Assembly: GCF_001540865.1 (NCBI RefSeq)
Contig: NC_033638.1
Span: forward strand, 9,639,928-9,703,927
Direction: 5' to 3'
DNA length: 64,000 nt
Source of the DNA: Ananas comosus
Lineage: Eukaryota > Streptophyta > Magnoliopsida > Poales > Bromeliaceae
This document shows positions 1-12,100 of the stretch, piece by piece. The notes under the pieces were generated by a model, which saw only the letters and a list, made by a program, of their open reading frames with translations, was not told the DNA's origin and ran no database searches. How positions within the stretch are numbered: the first letter of the stretch is position 1; every line of letters starts with the position of its first letter. A program made the translations under genes and the position numbers.

Positions 1-297
1 TTTACATTTTATTTAGGAAAATACTTTTATTTGTAGGACTGTTGAGACTTGTTTGAGATGTATCTCATTGTAGTGTGGGCCTTCAGACTTCAGAGTATGT
101 TGTGTTGTATGGTTTTTTAGTCACCAGGAGTTTTTAAACTGTATTTTCAAGTTAATTATCACAGTGGATTTATAGATTTTGAGGGCCATGACTTTCTGTA
201 CTTTTTCTTTTGAAACATTGAGAGCTTAGTATTTTGTTTGCCTATTGTCAATCATTTTTTTTTCTCTTTTCCTTTTTTTGGCTAAATTTGTTTTTAG

Positions 298-3200
298 CGT
301 GCTTATTCAGGCTGATCCTCGCTTTATTTGGAATAGAAATTTGTTGGAAGAGCTTATTGAGGCTAAGGTAAACATACTTTTAAAAGTGTTTTGCCTATTG
401 TTAACTGCTCACTTTTGTTTGCCTCTAATAATTAGTTTGTCCCCTTTTTGTTGCAGCTTGACCCCTTCATCATTCCGGTGATACAAGGAAGTATCCTACA
501 GTTATCATTAAATTCCAGAAAAATAAATGAATTTCAGTGCTTCTTAAAATACCACGTTCTTGTAATATCTGTTTTGCATTGCTTTTCTACTCTGGATTCT
601 ATAGACATTATGGTAATCATGCCTCTCAGTAGTAATTCTGGATCTACATTATTCATATGGAGTATCCTTAACAGCATCTTATGCTTTCAGACCATACAAT
701 TCACCTTAAAAGAAATTCCTGTGAAAATTACATTGATCTCGCGAAGGTGCAATAGGCGACTAGGTATAATTTTATGGAGAACATCAAAAGTCTTCCTGTT
801 TGCTGAAATAGATCAGATAACTATTATAAGATGATAAGTTGGCATGAACTCATCTTTCTGTTCGACTTGATTGTAATACAGTTGTTGTATTGTCAATTTC
901 AGGAACAAGAATGTGGAGACGAGGAGCAAATCTTGAAGGAGCCACTGCAAATTTTGTTGAGACTGAGCAGTTGGTTGAGTTTGAGGGTTTTAGATCCTCA
1001 TTTTTACAGGTTGCCTTGTGATCTAATTTTATGAACTTATGGGAGCCAATACGCTGATAGAAACAGATGCTAAGTAACATGGACCTTTTTCCCCATTCGA
1101 TAGTCGTTTCCAGTTAATATTTCTCTTAGCGTGAAAAATTGTAGTGTATATCTTATATATCACGGGAAAGAGCTAGATATTAGTTTATTCTAATGCATAA
1201 AAAAACTCGAGGAGTTGATCTGATTCCATAAATCATTTTATTTTTCCTGATTGCTGAAATGCTAATTCTCTTGTTAGGTTCGCGGTTCAATTCCTCTTCT
1301 TTGGGAGCAAATAGTGGATTTAAGTTACAAACCACGGCTTAACATAATCAATCATGAAGAGACGGTAACAATTTTGTTGCAATCTCTTGCTAACCTAGCT
1401 AAATACTAATATCCTTGGTAAAAAATTGCTCTTCTGAACTCTAAATTAATTGATGCTTGTAGCCGAAGGTTGTTCAACGTCATTTTCATGATCTTGTGCA
1501 AAGATATGGGGAGACAATAGCAGTCGACCTGACTGATAAAGTAAGTTTCTAGTTTGCATTGCATGCTTAGCTTTTCATGGGTTCTGCTTTTAATCCTGAC
1601 AATGCTGCTATTTCATCTTAGCTTTAATTAGGACATGGAGACATTTCCTGTTACCTTGTTTATTATTCTTTAGTCCATTTTTAATAACTGGATGCATAAC
1701 AGGCATTATTAGCTGGCATGTTGCTCATGCCACTCTCTCAAACTAGGATTTATTGCTTTGGCTTTGCTAAAAGGCTTACATAATTCTGACCTATTAGGGT
1801 TCAATCTGTAGAAGGAGAGCATCCATATGTTATGCTAAACATAAAGATTTCTCTGCAGAAATGATAGAAGTTCACCTGATGATCAGAGCTGTAGTATCTT
1901 GTTAATTCACGTGCAGCTGTGAAGGTTGTTCTGGAGTTCACACATTTGCTAGTAATATCACTGAGAAAACTGATATCTAGTAGTAAATATTCTTTTTTTT
2001 ATAATTACTTGGCTTTAATTGAGTCTTTGGGGATTGATTTGGTATTGCAGAAGTGGTAGTAAATAGCTGTAGGAAATTCCGGATCGTTATTGAGGATATA
2101 AGATGAAGGGGTATGCTTACCGTTCATGTGTTTAATTCTGTATGAACTATGAACTTAGTTTTGCTCGAATATTTTGAAACCTGCATATTGTCCTGGCTTT
2201 TAGGTGATTTAATTGCGAAGAAATATTGAATTGGCCCAAAATGCCTTTTGTTTTTAATCTGTTTAATTATCAACAGAACAAGTCTGTTAAGTGTTTAGCC
2301 TTTTCTTTATTTCAATGCAGCATGGTGACGAAGGGCAGTTAAGTCGCGCCTTTGCTGATGAAATGGAAAAATTTCCTCACCTCAGGTTCTATACTTCAAT
2401 CACCAGCTTTTCTGTCCATTCAGCATGCTTGCAAGGCAATTCTTTGTATTCATTGCGATGATAATACCATTACAAACTAACTGATGAGGAAACAGAAGAC
2501 AATGCATGCTTTAAATTTGGGAACATGGAAAATTTTCAATCGCTACTTCGCATCTTTCTTTTGTGCTGAGGACTTGCTTGGTCCAGCTGGGGCTTCTACA
2601 AAATTGCTGTTTATGAGGAGGTGTTTGAAGAAAAATCAACAGCTTTTGCCGTAAAATATCCAATTTCTTCCTGCTGTACCACTGTACCAGTAGCAAAAGT
2701 CAAGCTGGACAGTTTTGAGATATTGCTTTCAAGCTGAGAAGCTCTTTTTAGCAACCCACCAGGGTAAAAGCTCCGGGCATTAGTTCCCAAATGCCATTCT
2801 ACTATTAGTATTATTAGCAAGATTGACTAAAATTTGCAATACCTGGTAGAAGGTGACTGAGTATCCTAATTTTGTTGAATTTGAAGGATTTAATTTTAGT
2901 TCTCAGTGTTTTGTGAGCATTGTATCTTATTATACAGAAGCAATTTCCTTAGGATAGATCATTTAATTCCATTTGTTAGTTGCCTGTGGTGATTTGCTCT
3001 CTTGCATTTCTTCTATTGAATCATTATCTGTTAGATAAACAAAAATTTGTTTGGTTGACAGATACGTGTCCTTCGATTTCCATAGCGTGTGTGGCAAAGG
3101 GAATTTTGATAACCTGCAATTGCTTTATGACCAAATCAAAGAAGACTTTGAAAAACAAGGGTAATTAATTCGAATGAACTGTTTTATGAAGATTGCTCTT

Positions 3201-4917
3201 ACTATATGCTTCAGCATTTTTGGCGTCTTCATTGGTTTTTCTGTAATTGTTGCAAGTTAGTTTCTTGATTCATTACTGTGCCAGCTGAGCAGATACTTTC
3301 TTGTGAATGCTGAAGGGGAGATATTATTGGAGCAGAGTGGGATTATTAGATCTAATTGCATTGATTGTCTGGATCGTACTAATGTCACTCAGGTTTGTAT
3401 TCAATTCGAGAATTTCCTGATGATATCTATTTATGTGTAGAGAACCTTAAGCTGGGCAACTCTATTCTACTGGTGTAGTGACTGAACCTAGTAGTTGATT
3501 TGAAAATGAGAAATATCTGAAATATTTAATAGTAAAAAAAACAAGTAAAAAAAAACATATGTTAATGGCAATTTTTGTAGCTGTCTGTTGAAGTTGTTAA
3601 GATTCTCTCTTTCCCTAATTGACAATTCCTTTCATGTTGTAACGACTACACTAAGTTCCTATCAACTGTTATTTATGGGGAACTGTGGCAATCACCTCTC
3701 ACTTATGTGTATTTTTTCTTTCCATTTATTTTCAGAGCTTTCTTGCTAGGAAGTCATTGGATTCACAGCTACAGAAAATGGGAGCATTTTCTTCAAGCGA
3801 AAGCATTTCTAACCATAAAGACATTTATGATATGTTTAAAATATGTAAGCAATTTAATTTCTAGCTGATATTAAGTCCAATTTTCCTTTGCTGGTTCACT
3901 TGAGAAGCAGCTTAAGCAGTCCCAAACGTTAACTCTGTATGGCAGTATGGGCTGAACATGGGGATGACATTAGCCTAGGGTATGCTGGTTCTCATGCTTT
4001 AAAAGGGGACCTAGTAAGGTACTTAATATCATATCTTTTTGTATTAATGTGTGTCTCTCATGTATTATCTCATTGATATGGAAGTGGTTAAATTCTGTGC
4101 TATAATGTACAGATATGGAAGGCAGACTTTACCTGGGTTGATAAAGGATGGCATGAGTGCTCTCTCACGGTATTATATGAATAATTTTCAAGATGGAATT
4201 CGTCAAGTATGTGGTATCCTTACTGCTATATTTGTTCTTTCCTGCTTTTCAAACACCCTTGTGTGATAAGATCTATACATGTCCAAGTAGACCATTCTGA
4301 TATCCTGATAATCAGCTTAATATTAAAGCTTCCATTGGACGGAGATATTAAAACACTGTCAATTTGTTTTTTGTCTTTTCAGGATGCATTAGATCTTATT
4401 AGCGGTCATTATACTGTTAGCAGACATGGCCCATCTCCTTTCCATCTAAATGCCTTTGAAACATTCTCGGTGAGTACTTGTATATACTGTCTTAATGAAT
4501 TTGTTATGTTTGGTGAAATGTCGGCAATAAGTAGAACCGTACCTCATATTCTTCTCCTGACATGTTATATTCATGAACCTAACTTTGTGTGTGTCCCAAA
4601 AATCAAATTGGCAGTATCTGCCGGTGGCATCGGCTATAATAATTGGAGGAATTACCCTGACAACGGTCACGTTACATCAAGGTACTTTTCATGCATCATC
4701 TTGGGATTAGTTAATGTAGTATAGCATTATTGTTATTATTATTTAGTGACGAAGCATTTTGTATATATTGTTTTGCTTTTGTGAAGCAGTCGGGCAAAAT
4801 GCGCAACGTTTCGTTTCTTCCATACTTTGGGCCGGCGTGACTGCTGGAGTGTTGGCCCTCGTGAAAGCAAACGGGAAGCAGTTCTGCTCCAGGCCGCGCT
4901 TGTGTGGCCTTCTGTGA
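298..4917 (+). CDS. SAC-domain phosphoinositide phosphatase, SAC6/7/8 class (5' end outside window)
   Basis: Removes phosphates from phosphoinositides (PI4P-type substrates in this class), probably at the ER or secretory membranes. Fifteen exons are visible: 298-367, 457-490, 683-763, 903-1009, 1278-1364, 1463-1540, 2321-2385, 3062-3160, 3293-3392, 3736-3844, 3946-4018, 4113-4206, 4383-4469, 4615-4681 and 4787/4790-4917, giving about 425 residues and a TGA stop. The catalytic loop [15 protein letters not shown] (3350-3392) carries the CX5R(T) phosphatase signature. Upstream are the SAC-domain segments [13 protein letters not shown] and [11 protein letters not shown]. The C terminus has two hydrophobic stretches ([33 protein letters not shown]) followed by [17 protein letters not shown], the plant SAC6-8 layout with two membrane anchors. 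The tail looks most like SAC8, but I did not assign a symbol. The N-terminal third lies before base 1. All junctions keep frame if intron 491-682 is read as a minor-class intron (separate entry). The last intron ends in a tandem AAGCAG acceptor. Confidence 0.93.
491..682 (+). other. Probable U12-type intron with GT-AT termini
   Basis: The donor GTATCCTAC matches the U12 GT-class donor at seven of nine places. TCCTTAAC at 665-672 matches the U12 branch consensus, and its branch A (671) lies 11 nt from an end at 682. Ending there (dinucleotide AT) joins exons in frame as GSFQT, as SAC homologues read. The nearest ordinary AG (690) breaks the frame. Confidence 0.65.
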
Positions 4918-5600
4918 CTTGCAATGTTCAATTCATTGTCCAATTTCTTTTTATGAGTTGACTTACTTATTGAGATTGTATAGGAAGGCTTATTTGTGAG
5001 TACAGAAATGTATACATATTATGCTATGTTTCTGTGTGTTGTTTATGATAGACTATATCATAAGTAAAACCAATGAGAATTAGGGAACCTAATGAGGATT
5101 CATGATTTGGTGCAGTGATTCATACGAAAGAGATGGTTATATATATATATGTTTTTTTAGAAGGAAGGTCACACGCTTTCCGCTTCATTCATTGGAAAGA
5201 GATGGTTATTTTGTTTTTCGTTTTATCTGGCACAATCTTGTGCTTTGTTAGCCACCCAATATACCTGAGGAAACGGTTATTCGACTCAAACACAGTGAGG
5301 CTCTGGATTTGTCGGCTTTTGTTAGACTTGTTTTGTAATTTTTGCAGAGTTCAGTAGAACCGTTCAGTGACTAATTAAAGTTTATACTTAAGTTCAAAAA
5401 AAAAGAAAAGAAAAAATCCTAAATGGAGCTTATAGGTAGTAGTGATCAAATTAAGCCTTCGTGACCTGTTTTAGTGCCACAAAAAAGAGAAAAAAAAAAG
5501 AACCTGTGAGTACATGTTCTTGCTTGTCATTTTGATCGCACGAGTATTGTTACTGTCGATGGAAACGCAGTTAACTTATTGAGTTCATTAATTAGAACTC
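4918..5600 (+). other. 3' flank of the SAC gene
   Basis: Non-coding. It holds the likely 3' UTR of the SAC gene and a 54-bp retro-insertion with target duplications (separate entry), followed by A-rich tracts around 5396-5414 and 5482-5499. No open frame with family resemblance is present. Confidence 0.6.
5126..5209 (-). mobile_element. Minimal 5'-truncated SINE/LINE tail insertion with 15-bp target duplication
   Basis: GAAAGAGATGGTTAT occurs at 5126-5140 and exactly again at 5195-5209. The 54 bp between, read on the minus strand, run from ATGAATGAAGCGG through a degenerate hairpin to a short A run, matching the 3' tails of the LINE and SINE copies elsewhere in the window. This is the outcome of target-primed reverse transcription that stopped almost at once. 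Confidence 0.75.
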
Positions 5601-6100
5601 ATTTTCGTTGACCACGTGCGAGGTGCGTGCTCACCCGGTCAATCTCAATCTCAATCTCTCCGCCCTTTCATACTAGGACTAGGATAATAATCTTAGGCGG
5701 TGGGGCCCAGCATTTCAGTGTCACACGCTACACTTAACAGCGACCGTTGGATCAGACCATGCCCCTAACGATATTCCCTTCTCGACGGCAACGTCCGCTC
5801 ATCCGTCCGTCGATTCTTTCCCTGCACCCGGTCCATCTGATTCCCGTCCATATTCCACAACAGCTTTCGGACGGGAGCTGCGGTCCACGGCCCACACTGG
5901 TGCACGGGTTCCAGCCAATCAATTTCTCGTCCGGCTCTCTCCCCTCGTCGTCCCCATCCTTTGCCTCTTTCCTCGCGGAACAAGCCATCTCGCTCTCTCC
6001 CTCTATCTCTCTCTCTCTCTCACTCTCTCTCTCCATTGAGCGGAGCGGAGCGGAGCCGCGCCGCGCATCGGAGCTGGGGACGATCGATCGCGCTCGCCCC
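5600..6100 (+). promoter_or_regulatory. Promoter and 5' UTR of the tomosyn-like gene
   Basis: The 500 bp before the ATG are GC-richer than their surroundings and carry a CACGTG G-box at about 5613-5618 (context CCACGTGCG). A long CT-rich tract (about 5990-6030), typical of plant TATA-less promoters and leaders, precedes the start. Open frames here on both strands come from composition bias. Confidence 0.5.
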
Positions 6101-9100
6101 ATGTTCGCAAAGCGCCTCTTGCAAAAGGCTCTGCGTCAGGTTTCGATTAGTGCCTCGATCTCAAGTATTACTTCTCCCATTAGCTCCAATTCGATCATAT
6201 CGTAGGTTCTTAATCCCGTGATCACTATATTTGTAGGTGATTTGTATCATCCTCTTACTTGTTTCTAACTATTTACTTTTCAAATCACTCTATGATTCCT
6301 TGCGCGCTGTTGTTTCTAGATATTTTTTGCCTTCTCAATCTAAAACTTCTTTGTATTATTGTAGGCAAGTTCAATATGCTTCAATTTTGAGTCTCTGTTT
6401 ATGTTCTTCTTCATCTGCAGCTAAATCCACAACAAGGACACGAGAAATTAGCCGAGATGGACCTGCAAATCGCCGTTCATTACGGCATTCCTTATACTGC
6501 ATCAGATCTGCGTTACGATCCCATCCAACGACTCTTGGCGATCGGAACATTGTGAGCTCTTTGCTACTGCATTCCATAAGGATTCAAAGAGTCCCTTTTG
6601 TTCTCTTTTTTGGTTGAAAATAATAATGTGTGCATATGTATTTCATCTACTTAGAAGAGAAATATCCGGTGATTGCAGGGACGGTAGGATAAAAATTATT
6701 GGAGGCGATAATATTGAAGGCCTTCTTATATCGCCGAAGAAGGTGCGCTTCAAGCATATGGAGGTTTGTGCCTCTTAATTCTCACTTTGGTTTCAGCATA
6801 TCAAATATGCATCATCTTAATTGTACAGTACAAGGAAGAAGCAGTTGAGTGCCGCAATGGTGCAATCGACCCTTGCCCATCTTTATGCGAATTTCACGAA
6901 ACATTGAATTTGTGCTAATACTCTGTCTTATCTGTTTCAGTTTTTACATAACAAAGGATATCTTGTGGCGATCTCGAATGATAATGAAGTCCAGGTATGA
7001 GATGATAGAAGCAAGTTCTTATTCCTTTCAGCATAATGATTATTCTATTCTGAGGATCTAAGTCTTGCAGGCTTATCTCTATGGTCTGGAGTTGGCTCGA
7101 TTAGAAAGCATAGACTCCATTGATCATTTAACAAAGCTTGTTTGTGAGACCCAATTAAAGAGTCAATAACAGTTATGAGCTTTTGAATACGGACAGAATG
7201 AAATAAGCTCCATTTAAGTAAAATGTTATCACCTTCATTCAAATGAAGGCCTTCTTCAGTGTTTGATTATTACTGTGCTTCATACATATTGTTACCTTTG
7301 GCAATAGGTGACCTTAGCTGCACTTACATAAAAGAGATCACTACAAGAAGCCTTTGAACCTTTTGCCAAAGGAATCGCACAGCAAATTTTGTTAGTAGTT
7401 GTACTTACCCATTTCTTTTTCTTTTTACCTCTTTGGCAGGTTTGGAATCTGGAATTCAGACAACTATTCTATTCTTTGCATTGGGAAGTCAACATAACTG
7501 CTTTCGCTGTTGTACAGGGAACCTGTTTGATGTGCGTTTGAGATTTGAAGTGATTTTGTCCCATCTTTGTTTGTTAGTTGCATGCTAATTATTTGAAGTG
7601 GCCACTTATCTAGATAAATTTTATTGTCTGAACTCTGAAGGTATCTTGGAGATGAGAATGGGCTATTTTCGGTTTTGAAATTTGATATCGATGATGGAAA
7701 GCTTCAAAGGATGCCGTATCAAATTCCAATAAATGCTCTGACTGGTACATGTATTATTACTGGAGTTTCTTCGATATATTGTCAATGTTTCCTTTCTTAA
7801 GAATGTATTTATGAGTAATGTTGTCCACTGAGTTTCTTTGATATATTTGTTAGTGTTTCCTTTCTTAAGGAATGCATTTACTAGTAATATGCTCATCTCT
7901 CTCTCTCTCTCTCGACCTCCCCACTTTGTCTATTGTTTGTCTAGGTTGCTGTTCACCTTTAGTGATTAAAGCGACCATAGAGTTGCCTCGTGCACCTGTG
8001 GCAGCCAATTTCTGTCTGGTAGTAGTCAAATAAGCTCTTTCATAGTTAAGTTCTCTTTGCGAGAATTTCACATTTAAAGCTTTATTGAAAATCCATTTTA
8101 ATTATAGTGATGTTCACTTTAGTAAACTCATCTAAGAAGCTGTCCTGCATAAGAAGCAGTGGTCATTTACTATAGTTAGCTGTTTAGCTTCCTTTGATTG
8201 ATATTGACAATGCTATTTCTTGTCCTCGTAACAATATATAATTTTATTTGGTTAACAGTTTGCACTGCCACTGGCTAATTTATGTACCCAACCTCTTGCA
8301 CCCATTGTTATATTGGATGTAGAAAACTTTTCAAGTATGGAAAATAGAGATGAGCTTGCATTGATGTTTGTGAAGAAGGCTTTTGAAAATAGATAAAGTA
8401 GGCAGACGCTTCTGATCCTGGTGCTAGTCTACACTATTATTTCTTATGTTGCTTCATCTTTCTTCACAGAAGCGGCTGGTATTTCCTCATTTGATCCTCA
8501 ATCCATTGTTGGAATTTTGCCACAACCTTATACTTCTGGGACTAGGTATGCTGTGTATATGATCCTAATTGTGTTCCTTCACGGAGAGATTTTCTTCTTT
8601 TGTTCTCTGTGAAGCATTAATTTCCAAAGTATTATTTTAATATCCATAAAAATGAGACTTTATATCATCAAGGAAATTGTAGAGTCAAAGATGGAGTGTG
8701 CAATGAAAGGTAGAGAGACCGCAAAGATGTGATGGAAGTATGTAACTATGTGGCATATATAATTTACTTCCTGTAGGCCTTACAAATTTTTTATATATGT
8801 GGCACATATGATATATGACATTCAGGGAAGAAGCCAGAAATTAAGATTTGGGGGGGGACTAAGATTTAGATTTGATAGGAAAAAAATTCGACCTCGGATA
8901 GTAAGAAAAAAAGTTTGTCGGATTCACTAATCAATTATTACTAGCAACAATAACGACAATATCCTCAAAGAGAAACAAGACTATAAGAATTGAAGGGAAA
9001 GGACCAAGAAATTCGAAAAAAAATTGAGACACAAATTTTATCAAAAAAATTAATTTGGCTCCCTAAAATTAAAATTTATAATATTTTAATTTTTATTATA

Positions 9101-12100
9101 AATGACTTTTATGTAATTTTAAAAAATTTAGGGGAGGCCATGGCCACTGTGGGCCCCTCAATGGTTCCGCCCCTGATGACATTCCTAACGGCACCTCATC
9201 AGTGACAAGAGTGGCCCTAAAATTCGGCCATCCAGTTCTTCGCAAGAATTTATTCATATATCTCTGAACCACAAAATCAGCTGGTCCACTGCAATTTCTG
9301 ATATATGGGGCTGACATCTTTGTCTATATTACCTTACTGAAACTACAAGATTGTTACATAAATCCACTTATCTTTTTTTAGCTGCCTGATTTGGTTACAG
9401 GTGAAGGAATATGCCTACATGCTAACAGGGTAACATCTGATTGTAGATATGCATGTGGATTGAACACGTCTCAGCTAGAATTGCATTAGAATCTCTGTTG
9501 AAACATTGCCAAAGGGAAAGGCATAATGCTTACTGACTTTAGAACTTATTTAAAAGTTGCCACAGGTAGTTCACCAGGGAAACTTAATAAATTAATGTTT
9601 CCTGGCTCATTCGTTTCCTCTCCTGAATGTCTGAAATGAACTCAAACACCTTTGCATTAATAACTCATTCATTTTGCCTTCTGAATATCTGAAATGAATT
9701 CAAACACCTTCTGCACTTATGCTGATATGAAAACTCACTGTATTGTTTAATTGACATATCTTATGTCATCACTGCTTCCTTTCTATGAGGAAAGAGCTGA
9801 TATCCTTTGAAAGAGTAGGCTGATATAGCAGTATATTATTTTACATTTGGTTGAAAACTTAGGATAGCTAGTTAGTGTACATCTCTGAATGATCTAATGA
9901 CAATTATTAGTGACTTAACTGCAGAGTGCTGATTGCCTATGAGAAAGGATTGCTCGTTCTTTGGGATATATCACAGAACCAGGCTGTCGCTGTTAGAGGT
10001 TATGGGGCTCTGCACTTAAAGGGTGAGGATAGCACTAATTTTCAGAACTCTGAAGAGAACAAGGTGTTAGAAAGTGCATCCGAGAATGAAGAAGAGGAGA
10101 ATGCAATTGGCTCCCTTTGTTGGGCATCTAGTACTGGTACTATTGTTGCTGTTGGGTACGTAAATGGAGATATAGTTTTATGGAATATGTCCTCAAAACC
10201 ACCCTCCTTAAAAGGAAAACAAGTTGATACATCACCCAACATTATCAAGCTGGAGTTGGCTTCTGGAAATTGTAGGCTTCCTGTTATTGTCTTGCATTGG
10301 TCTGCTGTTACCAAAGCAGATAATGAAAAAGGAGGGCATCTTTTCATCTATGGTGGTGATGACAAAGGATCTGAAGAAGTTCTGACGGTTTGTTCTTGAC
10401 ATTACACTTTCCTAGTTTTCTTTAAGTTTCCAGTGTTTTCAGTCCAATACATAGTAATATGTATTTGTTGTGTTACTTTTGTGTATTATTTGGGCCTTTT
10501 GCTGCTTTTTTCCCCCTATGTATCTTCCCGAGAACAATTAGCTTTTTTCACACTCAGAAAACACGCATTTTTTTTTTCTATACAACTTGAAATACATGAT
10601 GTCCTGTAATTAGGATGACTCAATGCTTGCATTTTGGAAGAAATCTTTCTCCTATTATTAGCAGACTATTCATTAATTACTTGGCAGATAGGTGATGTTT
10701 CACCAACGTGACCAAACTAGTGACTATGATTAGTTGCTCATGGACAGTTTACATATTATAACTATTTTGATTGCTAGATCCTTAATGTAAATGTTCTATT
10801 GCATGGTTTAATTAGGTCGCGCCACCTATAAAGCATTTCAGTGTAGGACAGGTTAAAAAATATATATATATGTTGATATGGCAAGTCTTGAGAAACTAGG
10901 AAACGTACAGGTGGCTTGAGCAAGATAATGATAACATTCATTCTATCTGTTGCTGTAGAATAAATTGATGCCTTGTTTCTGTTTGTTGGATTTGCGTGCG
11001 TGCGTGATGTTTGAAAAGGATAATCATCTCTTACAGGTTGTCAGCCTTGAGTACTCTGGAATGGATACTGTAAGATGTGTCTCCCGTTCGAACCTCAATC
11101 TTAACGGATCTTTTGCAGACATGATTTTAATACCAGAAGTTGGGTCTCCAGAGAAAAATAATACTGCTGCACTTTTTGTATTGACAAACCCTGGACAGTT
11201 AAATGTTTATGATGGACATCTGTTTTCTATGCAAAAATTTGAGGGAAATACTGATGCTCTAGCGGAGAAATTTCCAGATGCAGTGCCCACTATTGATCCC
11301 CGAATGACTGTGACAAAGCTGTGCTCACTAGCAGTTGAAAGAGATTCTTCCAAGGGTTTGCTGAAGGTACCTTACTAGATTATGATTCTCTTGGCAATTT
11401 GATGCAGCTTCTCGATTCATTACTACCTCATGGTACTTATGTTGCTTAGATATTTTCTTGTAGAAAACCTATGCTCGAAAAGCTGTGACACCTACCCTTT
11501 CATGGGGTACAAAGTGGCCTTTGACTGGTGGGGTTCCTAGTGAAATGTCATTATCCGAAGATTATGGCATTGAAAGATTATATATAGCAGGTTATCAAGA
11601 TGGATCTGTGAGAATATGGGATGCGACTTTTCCAGTCCTGGCACCTATGTTTCTTTTAGAAGGCAAAGTTGGTTCTCTCTCATTTGTACCTAAATTAAGT
11701 TTTGGGCAACAAAAATTTGTGAGGGAATTACTCATTTACTGTTTTAACTACAGGTTCCAGGTATTGAAATTGACAGCATAAATGCTTCAGTATCATCACT
11801 GGCCTTTTGCTCCATGACTATGACTTTAGCTGTTGGAAATGAGTGCGGACTGGTTCGATTTGTTTGCCTATGTTGTTGTTCTTTTAAGGCATAAGAGAAC
11901 TTCTGATTTATCTGTGCAAACCTTTTTCGGATGATGTAGGTTCGGATATATAAGCTTCATGAAAAGACTGGAGATTCAAGTTTCCACTTTGTGGGTGAAT
12001 CAAAAGAGGAAGGTAAATTGCTTCTTGTACAAGTATATGTACTCTTTATTTTGGACATGCCCATAAAGTAATAACAAGTAAGCATATCTTTCTCTGGTTT

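Noticed and set aside
5747..6221. Overlapping frames before the tomosyn ATG, both strands
   Set aside because: They lie in the GC-rich promoter and CT-rich leader and show no protein-like pattern; only the MFAKRLLQKALRQ frame splices into the WD40 exons.
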